A DNA stretch of 64,000 nucleotides from RGIG2134 sp964461115. GTDB taxonomy: Bacteria; Cyanobacteriota; Vampirovibrionia; Gastranaerophilales; Gastranaerophilaceae. Below are positions 1-7,755 of the stretch, in pieces. The notes under the pieces were generated by a model that did not search any database, was not told the origin of the DNA, and worked only from the letters and a program-made list of their open reading frames with translations. Within the stretch, counting starts at the first letter, position 1; the number at the start of each line of letters is the position of its first letter. The position numbers and the translations under genes were made by a program. Where the stretch lies: the NCBI GenBank assembly GCA_964461115.1, contig CAYWSX010000003.1, positions 124,001-188,000 on the forward strand. The letters are read 5' to 3'.

Positions 1-1
1 A

Positions 2-127
2 GGGCAAAGGCTTTTGAACAAAGGGTTTGAGGAGAATGAAATCGTTTTGCTTACGAAAGATGAAAAACTTGTCTCTATCGCAAAAGTGGTAGATAATAGC
101 ATTAAAGTTATAAAGGTATTTGTATGA
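2..127 (+). CDS. truB: C-terminal end of a probable tRNA pseudouridine synthase B (partial)
   Basis: The window opens inside a reading frame that ends at TGA 125-127. The roughly 41 visible residues end in KDEKLVSIAKVVDNS followed by a short hydrophobic beta strand. This resembles the C-terminal PUA-like tail of TruB, which makes pseudouridine 55 in tRNA and ends in a pattern like 'ydeegrflgia'. The catalytic domain lies outside the window, so the assignment rests on this tail only. The stop overlaps the next start codon (ATGA), which implies translational coupling to the LmeA-like gene. Confidence 0.45.
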   Translation, partial: GQRLLNKGFEENEIVLLTKDEKLVSIAKVVDNSIKVIKVFV

Positions 128-999
128 AAAAGTTATTTTTAGTTTTAGGCCTGATATTATTTATAGCACAAGGTGCAAATGCTCAATTCTCTGAAGCTGA
201 ATACTACTGCCCGAAAGAGCCTTACGCAATTTCTCACGGAGTCGGAAGTTTCTTCACCACAGTTACGGGAACCAATTTTTTTGCAACAAAAATTGCAGAA
301 AAAGAAATTTCAAAAGCCTTGAAAAGAGAACTTGGCGCCGATTTTAAAGTGAAATTAGACACTTTTGGCGGCAGCAGTCTTATAGACGGTAAATTCCAAA
401 AACTTACCGCAAAAACAAATGCTTTAAACAGCAAAGGGCTATATTTTACGGATATCAAAGCCGAAACAATGTGCGGATTTAACCACGTAAAATATGAGAG
501 CGGAAAACTATACTTTGCCGAAAACATGGTCATAAAATACAGCGGAAAAATCACGGAACAAAATCTAAAACAAATCATTGCCTCAAACGAATACATGAAC
601 ATGCTCAACAACCTTAACATAAGTGCAGGCAGAGCTATTGTGACAAAAATAGTCAACATGGACGTAAAAATACAAAATAACAGAGTCGCAATGAGCTACG
701 ATGTCTTAATACCAATGTTTTTAGGCAACGCGCCTCACAAAATCAACTTTTCAACAAATCTTGATGTGGAAAACGGCACTATCAACTTCTGTGACATAGA
801 TTTCGGCAACCCCATGCTCAACTTATCTATGAAATCAGTAATTCCTATGCTTAATAAGCTTAATCCGCTTGTTTATCAAGTTAAAACAGGTAAAAATCAA
901 AACTCGATAGTCAATGTTAAAAATGTCAAAATCGTTAATAATGAAATTCTTGCAGACGGCATAATAGTGCTTCCTCGCAACTATACGCCCGCAAAATAA
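124..999 (+). CDS. Secreted LmeA/DUF2993-like lipid-binding protein
   Basis: The 291-aa product starts with a clear signal peptide (MKKLFLVLGLILFIAQGANA, cleavage after ANA), so it is exported to the periplasm or envelope. The mature part has an early helix with a KEISKALKREL pattern. It then has beta strands of the type 'L-DGKFQKLTAKTNALNSKGLYFTDI', seen in the DUF2993/LmeA family found in cyanobacteria and actinobacteria. LmeA binds phospholipid in mycobacteria; the role here is unknown. The start overlaps the preceding stop by ATGA. A GerMN protein follows 17 nt downstream, so the two probably share an envelope operon. The family call is from pattern memory and is moderately sure; the signal peptide is secure. 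Confidence 0.6.
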   Translation: MKKLFLVLGLILFIAQGANAQFSEAEYYCPKEPYAISHGVGSFFTTVTGTNFFATKIAEKEISKALKRELGADFKVKLDTFGGSSLIDGKFQKLTAKTNALNSKGLYFTDIKAETMCGFNHVKYESGKLYFAENMVIKYSGKITEQNLKQIIASNEYMNMLNNLNISAGRAIVTKIVNMDVKIQNNRVAMSYDVLIPMFLGNAPHKINFSTNLDVENGTINFCDIDFGNPMLNLSMKSVIPMLNKLNPLVYQVKTGKNQNSIVNVKNVKIVNNEILADGIIVLPRNYTPAK

Positions 1000-1016
1000 A
1001 ATAAGGAGTAGGACTT

Positions 1017-1619
1017 ATGAATTTTTTCTCTAAGTTAGTTGTTGTATTTTTGATAGTGCTTGCGATTTTATACGCAAAGGACAAGTTTTTTAGCGGTGAA
1101 AATACTGATATAGCAGACATATTCAGCAAGCAAAAAGACGGAATTCAATTACCTGCAGATACAGAAGAAACTGAAATACCAGCTGCTGAAGAAATAAAAA
1201 AAGAACCTAAAATACTCGTAAATATTTATTTTACGACAACAACAGGCGGAATAAAAAAGATTTCGCGCGAACTGCCGCAAAACAAAACAAAAACTGCATT
1301 TGCGATAGAAGAACTCCTTAAAGGACCTGATTTTAAAGAAAGACAACAAGGTACATCATCAGAAATACCTAAAGGTACAAAGATTTTAAGTGTCAAAGAA
1401 ACTGAAAACTCCGTTATCATTGATTTGTCAGACGAGTTTCAATACGGCGGCGGCACAGAAAGCCAATACACACGTTTGAAACAGCTCATCAACACGATTG
1501 TAGGACTAAAGCTCTCAAAGCCTGCATACTTGTATCTTAACGGACAAAAGGCCGAAGTCATAGGCGGCGAAGGAATTATTTTAACACAGCCTTTAAGCGG
1601 AAACTCGCTAAATGACTGA
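1017..1619 (+). CDS. Membrane-anchored GerMN domain protein
   Basis: This 200-aa protein has an N-terminal membrane segment (FFSKLVVVFLIVLAILY, residues 3-19) and an acidic Glu/Lys linker (about 45-65). A GerMN domain follows (about 68-185). Typical family features are VNIYFTTTTGG, the 'AIEELLKGP' helix, IPKGTKILSV and the hydrophobic C-terminal strands with YLNG. GerMN domains occur in spore germination protein GerM and in cell-wall-associated lipoproteins of non-sporeformers, including cyanobacteria. Nothing else here suggests sporulation, so a wall role is more likely. AAGGAG lies 8 nt before the ATG. The 3' end overlaps the next gene by 8 nt. Confidence 0.8.
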   Translation: MNFFSKLVVVFLIVLAILYAKDKFFSGENTDIADIFSKQKDGIQLPADTEETEIPAAEEIKKEPKILVNIYFTTTTGGIKKISRELPQNKTKTAFAIEELLKGPDFKERQQGTSSEIPKGTKILSVKETENSVIIDLSDEFQYGGGTESQYTRLKQLINTIVGLKLSKPAYLYLNGQKAEVIGGEGIILTQPLSGNSLND

Positions 1620-1890
1620 TAAAAGCGAAAAAGACATCGATTATTACTTGAATTTGGATTGGACGATTGTCTTCGGGACAGACACCGATTTCAACGGAAA
1701 ATTGTACCATTACATAGAAATAAAAGAGTTTCCAAGCTTTGTCTATTGTGCACCGTCAAAGGAAATCGCCCTCGAAAACTACAAAACTCAGCTAAAACTA
1801 ACATTGCAGGTAATGCTCGAATATGGAGAAGAAATTCCCCAACCCGGCGACGGAGACGACGACACAGATTGGGAAAGTCTTTGTCCGTAA
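1612..1890 (+). CDS. HicB-like small protein (orphan)
   Basis: The 92-aa product has the outline of the HicB antitoxin partial RNase-H fold. It has an initial beta strand (DWTIVFGTDTD), a second strand (YHYIEIKEFPSFVYCA), a helix (SKEIALENYKTQLKLTLQVML) and then the 'GEEIPQP' segment that follows the helix in HicB/UPF0150 proteins. An acidic tail (GDGDDDTDWE) follows. No HicA toxin (a short dsRBD-like protein) lies next to it, and no C-terminal DNA-binding domain is present. It overlaps the GerMN gene by 8 nt and so is translated with it. A toxin-antitoxin role is unlikely without a partner. Confidence 0.5.
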   Translation: MTDKSEKDIDYYLNLDWTIVFGTDTDFNGKLYHYIEIKEFPSFVYCAPSKEIALENYKTQLKLTLQVMLEYGEEIPQPGDGDDDTDWESLCP

Positions 1891-1891
1891 T

Positions 1892-2158
1892 TTAGTAATA
1901 AACTCTTCTGCCCGTTCTTTTATTTAAGCGATAATCCAGAATACCGGGTTTGTAAAAATCAACTTCATCGCCTTTAATAATGACAGATTTGACCAAAATT
2001 CCCGGTTTGTCCTTTGGTACGGGACGAACAATCGAACATTCTACACTTCCGTCAGGCATATGCGCTCTTGTAAAAATATGCCCCTTTACTTGTTTAGTCG
2101 TTCCTTTTGTACCCTTTGCAAAAGGCAACCCCAACATGACTCTGGTAATGCTACTCAT
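1892..2158 (-). CDS. Small conserved-looking hypothetical protein
   Basis: This 88-aa basic protein has no recognisable domain. It is read on the minus strand and converges with the HicB-like gene, whose stop lies 1 nt away. A good Shine-Dalgarno (AGGAAG, about 5 nt before the ATG) supports real translation. The sequence is rich in Gly, Lys, Val and Arg (SSITRVMLGLPFAKGTKG; NKRTGRRVYY at the end), with no signal peptide or membrane segment. Predicted strands (CSIVRPVPK, ILVKSVIIKGDEVDF) suggest a small beta-rich fold. No function is proposed. Confidence 0.55.
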   Translation of the reverse strand: MSSITRVMLGLPFAKGTKGTTKQVKGHIFTRAHMPDGSVECSIVRPVPKDKPGILVKSVIIKGDEVDFYKPGILDYRLNKRTGRRVYY

Positions 2159-2276
2159 ATAACTTCCTTTCTTTTAACTGGTCTGTTGATTAAACCACAA
2201 TACTTTAAAAATTTTGTTTCCCCACGCGTCCACCCAATCGGGCTATTTTAAAATGTTAATATTTATTCACATGCGC

Positions 2277-2305
2277 TTGACATTTTATGAACGTTTGTTC
2301 ATAAT
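2277..2305 (+). promoter_or_regulatory. SOS-regulated promoter with GAAC-N4-GTTC operator
   Basis: A near-consensus promoter is visible: TTGACA (2277-2282), a 17-nt spacer and CATAAT (2300-2305). The inverted repeat ATGAACGTTTGTTCAT (2287-2302) fills the spacer. It matches the GAAC-N4-GTTC LexA box known from Gram-positives and related to the cyanobacterial box. It would block RNA polymerase. The start codon of the lexA-like gene lies 6 nt after the -10, so the mRNA is probably leaderless. Confidence 0.8.
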
Positions 2306-2311
2306 AATATT

Positions 2312-2905
2312 ATGAAGCTCACAAAGAAACAAGATGAAGTGTTTACAAAGTTGAAAGAAGCTTATGGCAGAGAGCCTCTGCCAAGTTTCGACATTTTGTG
2401 CAGAGAATTAGGATTTAAGTCGAAAAATTCAATATGGCAATATTTTCAAAAGTTTCTCGAACTCGGGCTTATAAAAGAAAAGTTTAACAGATTTTTTATT
2501 CCTTCCACGAGCGGGACACCTGACTCCCGCTCCATTCCCTTTTTTACGGAAGGAGTAAGAGCCGGATTCCCGACAATGGCAGAAGGCTACTCAGACACAA
2601 ATATAAGTTTTGACGAAATGCTTATTAAAAAACCTTACTCAACTTTTTCCGTCACTGTTATCGGCGACTCAATGATTGAGGCCGGAATTTGCGAAGGCGA
2701 CATCGTCGTAGTGGAAAAAGGCGGGCGCGTTTCTGACGGAGATATCGTTGTTGCGAGCGTAGACGGCGACTTTACCCTTAAATACTACCGAAATAAAAAC
2801 GGTAAAATCTATCTGGAACCTGCTAACTCCAAATACCCTATCATTGAGCCGGAAAACGAGCTTTTGATAATAGGAACTGTTACAGGCTTAGTTCGAAAAT
2901 ACTAA
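2312..2905 (+). CDS. lexA: LexA-architecture S24 repressor, UmuD-like C-terminus
   Basis: The 197-aa protein has an N-terminal LexA-type winged helix (residues 1-65; LTKKQDEVFTKLKEAYG, then ELGFKSKNSIWQYFQKFLELGLI). A self-cleaving S24 peptidase domain follows. The visible catalytic parts are the scissile Ala84-Gly85 in VRAGFP, the nucleophile Ser120 in GDSM and the general base Lys157 in FTLKYY. The C-terminal half is closer to UmuD (AGFP...DY, MNSAY-like PANSKYP) than to classical LexA. It therefore reads as an SOS repressor with a UmuD-type core. It sits directly upstream of umuC and has a GAAC-N4-GTTC box in its promoter, so it should control itself and be cleaved with RecA. It could be the global LexA or a local regulator; this window cannot tell. 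Confidence 0.8.
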   Translation: MKLTKKQDEVFTKLKEAYGREPLPSFDILCRELGFKSKNSIWQYFQKFLELGLIKEKFNRFFIPSTSGTPDSRSIPFFTEGVRAGFPTMAEGYSDTNISFDEMLIKKPYSTFSVTVIGDSMIEAGICEGDIVVVEKGGRVSDGDIVVASVDGDFTLKYYRNKNGKIYLEPANSKYPIIEPENELLIIGTVTGLVRKY

Positions 2906-2927
2906 AAAGGCCAATATTGAGAAAATC

Positions 2928-4121
2928 ATGAACAATTTGCATGTAATAGCGCTTATAGACTGCGATTCATTTTTCGTTGCCTGCGAGCAGCTTAAAAATC
3001 CCTCACTTTTAAATAAACCCGTGTGCGTACTCAGCAACAACGACGGATGTGTTATCGCGCGCTCAAAAGAGGCCAAAGAAATGGGTGTAAAAATGGGAAT
3101 GCCGTATTTTATGGCAAAAAAAGACTTCCCGGCCGCAATCTATCTATCGTCTAACCACACCGATTACGCAAGTGTATCAAAGCATGTGATGGAAGTACTG
3201 ACCGAATTCAGCCCCGCTATTGAACAATACTCAATTGATGAAGCTTTTGTCGACCTCACAGGTCTCCGCAAGCTCTACCGTCGAAGCTATCTTGAAATAG
3301 CCAAAATGATAAGAGCCGAAATTAAAGCAAAAGTTGGAATCCCGGTATCAATAGGCGTGGGAACAACAAAAACAATAGCCAAGCTTTCATCAGAAAAAGC
3401 AAAGCCGGCAAAAGGCGGCGAAGGCGCATACATCATAGGAAATCGTTCACTAAAAAAGGAACTGCAGGATACAGAATTGGGCGAAGTTTGGGGCGTCGGA
3501 AAAAACACCTGCGCATTATTGGGTAAATACGGAATAAAAAACGCCTACGAGTTTTCGCAGCAATCGGATGAATGGCTTCAGGCAAAACTGGGAATCCGCG
3601 GGCTGCAATTAAAGCACGAACTTTTAGGTACTGCTGTTTACAAGCTCGAAACAACTGACATACTTCCAAAATCCATTCAAAAAACCAGTTCGTTTGCAAA
3701 ATTTACAAATGAGAAAGAGTACATAAAAAATTCCATAATTTATCACATAAATAGAGCATGCTGCAAATTACGCGCCATTGGAATGAAAACAGGCTGTGTA
3801 AGACTGATTTTAAGGACAAAAGATTTTAAATTTTACACAGAAAAAAAGCTTCTGGTCTCCCCAACGTCATGGGATACGGATATTTTGAAGAACATAATTC
3901 CGCTGTTTGAAAAATTATATCTAAAAGACGTGCTGTACAGGAGTTCCGGTGTAGTTTTAGAAAATCTTATAAAAGAAAGTGACACCCAGATGTCTCTATT
4001 CAATAATTACGAAAATGAAGAAAAAAAAGAAAGTCTCAGCCGAACTATAGACAAACTTTCAAGGATTTACAAAAAAAATATTGTAAAGATTGGTTACGGG
4101 CAGCCCCCTCAAAACGGTTGA
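2928..4121 (+). CDS. umuC: Y-family translesion DNA polymerase, UmuC type
   Basis: The 397-aa product is a full-length UmuC-like polymerase. The palm metal ligands are Asp11 (ALIDCDSFF) and Asp104-Glu105 (YSIDEAFVDL). The UmuC hallmark VLSNNDGCVIARS (about 34-46) is intact, and the HhH/thumb region (GVGKNTCALLGKYGI) and little-finger domain follow. Near the C-terminus, about residues 354-358, QMSLF matches the beta-clamp-binding motif Q-L/M-S-L-F. It lies 22 nt after the lexA-like gene, with only a weak ribosome site, and should share the SOS promoter at 2277-2305. The role is error-prone bypass of DNA lesions after damage. The upstream S24 protein may supply the UmuD' function. Confidence 0.92.
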   Translation: MNNLHVIALIDCDSFFVACEQLKNPSLLNKPVCVLSNNDGCVIARSKEAKEMGVKMGMPYFMAKKDFPAAIYLSSNHTDYASVSKHVMEVLTEFSPAIEQYSIDEAFVDLTGLRKLYRRSYLEIAKMIRAEIKAKVGIPVSIGVGTTKTIAKLSSEKAKPAKGGEGAYIIGNRSLKKELQDTELGEVWGVGKNTCALLGKYGIKNAYEFSQQSDEWLQAKLGIRGLQLKHELLGTAVYKLETTDILPKSIQKTSSFAKFTNEKEYIKNSIIYHINRACCKLRAIGMKTGCVRLILRTKDFKFYTEKKLLVSPTSWDTDILKNIIPLFEKLYLKDVLYRSSGVVLENLIKESDTQMSLFNNYENEEKKESLSRTIDKLSRIYKKNIVKIGYGQPPQNG

Positions 4122-4130
4122 CAAACTTTT

Positions 4131-4158
4131 TTGACGTGTTAACCTAATACCATACTAG
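4131..4158 (+). promoter_or_regulatory. Likely promoter of the 454-aa membrane protein gene
   Basis: TTGACG (4131-4136), a 16-nt spacer and TACTAG (4153-4158) lie between umuC and the next gene. The start codon at 4181 is 22 nt beyond the -10, with an AAGGAA ribosome site in between. This suggests transcription separate from the SOS operon. Confidence 0.4.
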
Positions 4159-4180
4159 ACATTTACACAGCTAAGGAATT

Positions 4181-5545
4181 ATGAATACTCAGATTACCCG
4201 ACATGAGAATATTCTTAAGCATAAGTATAAGCATAGCCTATACGACCAAAGTAAGGCGGTGCGTGAAAAAAATGGGTTTAGACTAAACAATGCACCTGCG
4301 CCTGAAACGAGTTCAAGAACAAATTTCCGTGGTGCGCAAAAAAATGAATACAGAGATATTAAGAGTCCGTCGAACATAAGTTTTGGCGGGCTTTCTAGTA
4401 TGTCCCAAAAAATTGTCAAAAGCCCTAAATTCCATAAAATTCTGGAATACGCACACAACCATAACTCAATTTTTACAGCAGGTTCAATCCTATTGGCATG
4501 CGGCATATTAAGACCGACAACAATCATGATGTCCACCAATGTTGAAATGGAAAACCGTCAAATATCTGCTTGTAAATCTATAGCATCAGGTCTCATAAGC
4601 TTTGCAGCTATGTATATTGTTTCAAAACCTATTGAACATGCTCTGAAACGAATCGAAAACAATCCGACAAAGTATTTGAAGCAAAAAACAATTGATACAC
4701 TTCAAGCCGGTGCCGAAAAGTTAAAAGCAGGCGGTCCATATCACATGGCAAATAGAACCCTCAAAATGTTATCTGATTTTGTAACATCACCGATGAAAGG
4801 TTCTTTGACCATCATGCTGATTCCTCCGCTTTTGAATCTAATCTTCAAGAAAAACAAAGCAGACAAAAACAAAAATAAAATTGAAATAACTCCGGCAGTC
4901 GCACATTCTCAAAACGAAATTCCAACATCGAATGCAGTTGAAAAATATGCAAACCAAAAACACTATGTTTTCTTCAAACAAAAGTACAAAAACACAAAGA
5001 CTCAAAACGAAAATATTTCATTTAAAGGCGGAAACCCCAATATTATTACAAAAGCTTACGGCAAATCAATGGACAAACTTGCCGAGATGTTCGGAAAGTT
5101 TTTAAACCAGGAATCAACTCAAAAAACAGCAGTAAAACTTAAAAAATCCAAAGCTCCTGTCGAAACAATAATGATGCAGCTTGGCGGAACAGTCGTATCT
5201 GCCTTCTACGTAATAAATACAATTACCAATAAAAAAATCGAAGAATATCGCAAAAAACCTTTGATGTATAACGCTATTATTTCTTGGGCGATTGCAACTA
5301 CTGGTGCATATACGATTGACAAATTAACTGATAAACGTTGGGCAAAATTCTGTTCAAAATATGAACAAATCAACGCTAAACTGGGAACAAGAAAATTAGT
5401 GAAACATTCGTCGGGTCTTAAAATCATGAAATCAGCCCTCATCGCAGGCTCCATGTACAGATGGATTACACCTTGGATGGCGACAATACTTGCAGACAAA
5501 GTTTGGAAACAGAAAAAAGAAAATACCCAATCCCTCAAAAAATAA
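4181..5545 (+). CDS. Unrecognised multi-helix membrane protein with SFGG/SFKGG motifs
   Basis: No known family is recognised in this 454-aa protein. The first 60 residues are polar and basic, with no signal peptide. Motifs TNFRG and SNISFGG follow, then hydrophobic helices (SIFTAGSILLACGIL; SGLISFAAMYIVS; GSLTIMLIPPLLNLIF). A polar Lys-rich linker contains a second motif, NISFKGG. A second set of helices (VSAFYVINTI; AIISWAIATTGAYTI; WMATILADKVW) ends the protein. The two halves look alike: both have motif, amphipathic segment, helices and a basic 'KKPLMYN/NNPTKYL' element, so an internal duplication is possible. The same SFKG-type motif recurs in the proteins at 33278 and 38550. It has its own promoter upstream and purB follows 52 nt later. 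Confidence 0.65.
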   Translation: MNTQITRHENILKHKYKHSLYDQSKAVREKNGFRLNNAPAPETSSRTNFRGAQKNEYRDIKSPSNISFGGLSSMSQKIVKSPKFHKILEYAHNHNSIFTAGSILLACGILRPTTIMMSTNVEMENRQISACKSIASGLISFAAMYIVSKPIEHALKRIENNPTKYLKQKTIDTLQAGAEKLKAGGPYHMANRTLKMLSDFVTSPMKGSLTIMLIPPLLNLIFKKNKADKNKNKIEITPAVAHSQNEIPTSNAVEKYANQKHYVFFKQKYKNTKTQNENISFKGGNPNIITKAYGKSMDKLAEMFGKFLNQESTQKTAVKLKKSKAPVETIMMQLGGTVVSAFYVINTITNKKIEEYRKKPLMYNAIISWAIATTGAYTIDKLTDKRWAKFCSKYEQINAKLGTRKLVKHSSGLKIMKSALIAGSMYRWITPWMATILADKVWKQKKENTQSLKK

Positions 5546-5597
5546 GGTTTCAAATTAAGTTTATTTATATTAAAATCAGCTTGAAACGAGGTGCAAG

Positions 5598-6884
5598 ATG
5601 ATTGAAAGATACTCAAGAGCGGAAATGAAGAAAATCTGGGAGCTTGAAAATAAATTTCAACGCTATCTTGACGTAGAAATTGCTGTTTGCGAAGCATATG
5701 CAAAAACAGGCAAAATACCGCAAAATGCCCTCGAAAATATAAAAAATAAGGCGTCTTTTTCAATTTCACGCATAGACGAAATTGAATCAGAAGTAAACCA
5801 CGACGTAATAGCCTTTTTAACCAACGTTAATGAAACTGTCGGAGAAGACGCAAAGTACATCCATATGGGGCTTACCAGCTCTGATGTTATCGACACTGCT
5901 CTTGCACTTCAAATTAAAGACGCTTCCGAAATAATAAGAAACGACATTGAAAAAACAATTTTTACATTAAAAAACTTGGCGGACAAACACAGAAACACTC
6001 TTTGTATAGGGCGTTCACACGGGATTATCGCAGAGCCGATGACTTTCGGCGTCAAAATGCTCAACTGGCTTGATATGTTTGAGCGTGCACTGGAACGCTT
6101 CAACAACGCAGCAGAAGAAATCCGTGTAGGGCAAATTTCAGGGCCTGTCGGGACTTTCTCCAATGTTGATCCGCAGATTGAAGAAATTGCCTGCAAGTTT
6201 TTAAACCTTAAACCTGCTAAAATCTCCACACAAATAATACAGCGAGACTATCACGCGCATTACCTGCAAACGCTTGCTAATATTGCATCTGTAATCGAAC
6301 AGTGTGCAACAGAAATACGTCACCTGCAAAGAACAGAGGTTAATGAAGCTGAGGAAGGATTTAAAGCAGGACAAAAAGGTTCGTCAGCAATGCCGCACAA
6401 AAAAAATCCGATTTCTGCGGAAAACCTTTGCGGATTGGCGAGAGTTGTTCGCTCAAATTCGCTTGCAGCACTCGAAAATATTGTACTCTGGCATGAGCGC
6501 GATATTTCGCACAGCTCCGCGGAGCGTATCATTCTCCCGGACAGTACAATTTTAATTGACTATATGCTCAACAGATTCAACAGTACAATCGAAAATCTGG
6601 TAATCAAGAAAGAGAATATGCGCAAAAATGCTCACGCATACGGAGGAATAGTCTTTTCTCAAAAAGTGCTGCTAAAACTCATCGAAAAAGGATTAACCAG
6701 AGAAGACGCATACTCAATTGTGCAAAGAAACGCACACGAAGCGTTTAATAATGATGGAAACTTTAAAGAAAATCTGCAAAAAGACTCTGAAGTAAAATTT
6801 ACTGATGAAGAAATTGAAGAATGTTTCGATTACGGCGATTACCTGAAAAACATCGACAAAATTTACCAAAGGTTTGGTTTGTGA
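5598..6884 (+). CDS. purB: Adenylosuccinate lyase
   Basis: This 428-aa enzyme of the fumarase/aspartase superfamily carries the signature SSAMPHKKNP (about residues 259-268), whose flexible loop bears the catalytic Ser. It also has GLTSSDVIDTA and GRSHG, the other two conserved regions. It cleaves SAICAR and adenylosuccinate in purine synthesis. Length and order of motifs fit the bacterial PurB of the shorter type. The start has GAGG 7-8 nt upstream. It is followed 52 nt later by panD on the same strand. No odd features. Confidence 0.96.
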   Translation: MIERYSRAEMKKIWELENKFQRYLDVEIAVCEAYAKTGKIPQNALENIKNKASFSISRIDEIESEVNHDVIAFLTNVNETVGEDAKYIHMGLTSSDVIDTALALQIKDASEIIRNDIEKTIFTLKNLADKHRNTLCIGRSHGIIAEPMTFGVKMLNWLDMFERALERFNNAAEEIRVGQISGPVGTFSNVDPQIEEIACKFLNLKPAKISTQIIQRDYHAHYLQTLANIASVIEQCATEIRHLQRTEVNEAEEGFKAGQKGSSAMPHKKNPISAENLCGLARVVRSNSLAALENIVLWHERDISHSSAERIILPDSTILIDYMLNRFNSTIENLVIKKENMRKNAHAYGGIVFSQKVLLKLIEKGLTREDAYSIVQRNAHEAFNNDGNFKENLQKDSEVKFTDEEIEECFDYGDYLKNIDKIYQRFGL

Positions 6885-6936
6885 TAAAATTTAAGAAAAA
6901 TAATTGAAACAAAATAACAATTTTAAAGAGGAAGAT

Positions 6937-7284
6937 ATGCTATTCGAATTTTTATACTCCAAAATCCACAGAGCAACCGTAACTGACGCAAACCTTAACT
7001 ACGTCGGCTCTATCACAATCGACGAGGAGCTTATGGAAAAAGCCAACCTTGAAGTTGGGCAAAAAGTAGATATTTTGGACGTAAACAACGGAGAAAGATT
7101 TCAAACTTATGTAATCAAAGGCGAGCGCGGAAAACGTGACATCTGCCTAAACGGTGCCGCTGCAAGAAAAGTTCAAATCGGAGACAAAGTCATTATTGTA
7201 TCCTACGCATACCTCACACGCGAAGAAAAAGCCAATTTTGAGCCCGCAGTCGTTATCGTAGACGAAAACAACAACCCTGTTTAA
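6937..7284 (+). CDS. panD: Aspartate 1-decarboxylase (pyruvoyl enzyme) precursor
   Basis: PanD makes beta-alanine from L-aspartate for pantothenate and CoA. With the ATG at 6937 (AGAGGA 4 nt upstream) the product is 115 aa and the self-cleavage site Gly24-Ser25 (NYVGSI) falls exactly where it does in E. coli. An upstream in-frame TTG at 6904 would add 11 residues and is not favoured. Further conserved elements are KIHRATVT, VNNGERFQTY and NGAAARKVQIGD. It is read after purB with a 52-nt gap, perhaps in the same transcript. Confidence 0.94.
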   Translation: MLFEFLYSKIHRATVTDANLNYVGSITIDEELMEKANLEVGQKVDILDVNNGERFQTYVIKGERGKRDICLNGAAARKVQIGDKVIIVSYAYLTREEKANFEPAVVIVDENNNPV

Positions 7285-7285
7285 T

Positions 7286-7513
7286 TTAACCGCAAGCTAT
7301 ATTTAATTTTTTCTGAACAGGTTCACTCTCAAATAAATCCGATACTTCACAGCAAAGAATATCGCATAATTTGTCCATATTGTCGTAAGATGGCTGTGTT
7401 CTGCCGCTTGCCCAAGAGTATACTGTTTGCTGCGGCAAATTCATCTCTTTAGCCAACCTGTAAAGGCTCCAGCCTTGAAATTTGTGAGCTGCCTCTTTAA
7501 TTTTAATTTTCAT
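7286..7513 (-). CDS. Small Cro/C1-type helix-turn-helix regulator
   Basis: The 75-aa product is essentially a single XRE-family DNA-binding domain. The helix-turn-helix is SLYRLAKEMNLPQQTVYSWASG, read here as two parts, SLYRLAKEMNLP and QQTVYSWASGRTQPS. The helix DNMDKLCDILCCEVSDLFE, typical of the family, follows. The short tail (EPVQKKLNIACG) adds no known domain. It is convergent with panD (1 nt apart) and has AGGAA before its ATG. The target is unknown; the regulator could act on its own upstream region or on the gene at 7756, which lies divergently. Confidence 0.85.
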   Translation of the reverse strand: MKIKIKEAAHKFQGWSLYRLAKEMNLPQQTVYSWASGRTQPSYDNMDKLCDILCCEVSDLFESEPVQKKLNIACG

Positions 7514-7706
7514 AACCGTTCCTATTTACTAAACATTTACATTAGTATACATACTCTTATAGTATTATACATATTAATGGGGTATTTTTTACGCCAAAGA
7601 AGAAAATTCATCTTTTTAAACTACAAATCACATAAAAAATACGACTTTATTAATACATTCAGATTAGAAAATATCCTGCGCAATTGCTTATAATATAAGT
7701 ATAAAA

Positions 7707-7734
7707 TTGACTTTTTAGTCAGAATTATTAAAAT
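7707..7734 (+). promoter_or_regulatory. Promoter of secreted TPR protein gene
   Basis: TTGACT (7707-7712), a 16-nt spacer and TAAAAT (7729-7734) precede the gene at 7756. Another TATAAT (7690-7695) lies just upstream without a good -35. The 242-nt gap back to the divergent HTH gene otherwise holds only AT-rich sequence. Confidence 0.5.
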
Positions 7735-7755
7735 AAAAACATAGGGAATTTAAGT

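Noticed and set aside
1612..2158. HicB-like gene and convergent 88-aa gene as a toxin-antitoxin pair
   Set aside because: The genes are convergent, the 88-aa protein has no HicA features, and toxin-antitoxin pairs are normally co-transcribed.
6904..6936. N-terminal extension of PanD
   Set aside because: The ATG at 6937 has a good ribosome site and puts the Gly24-Ser25 cleavage site at the family position.
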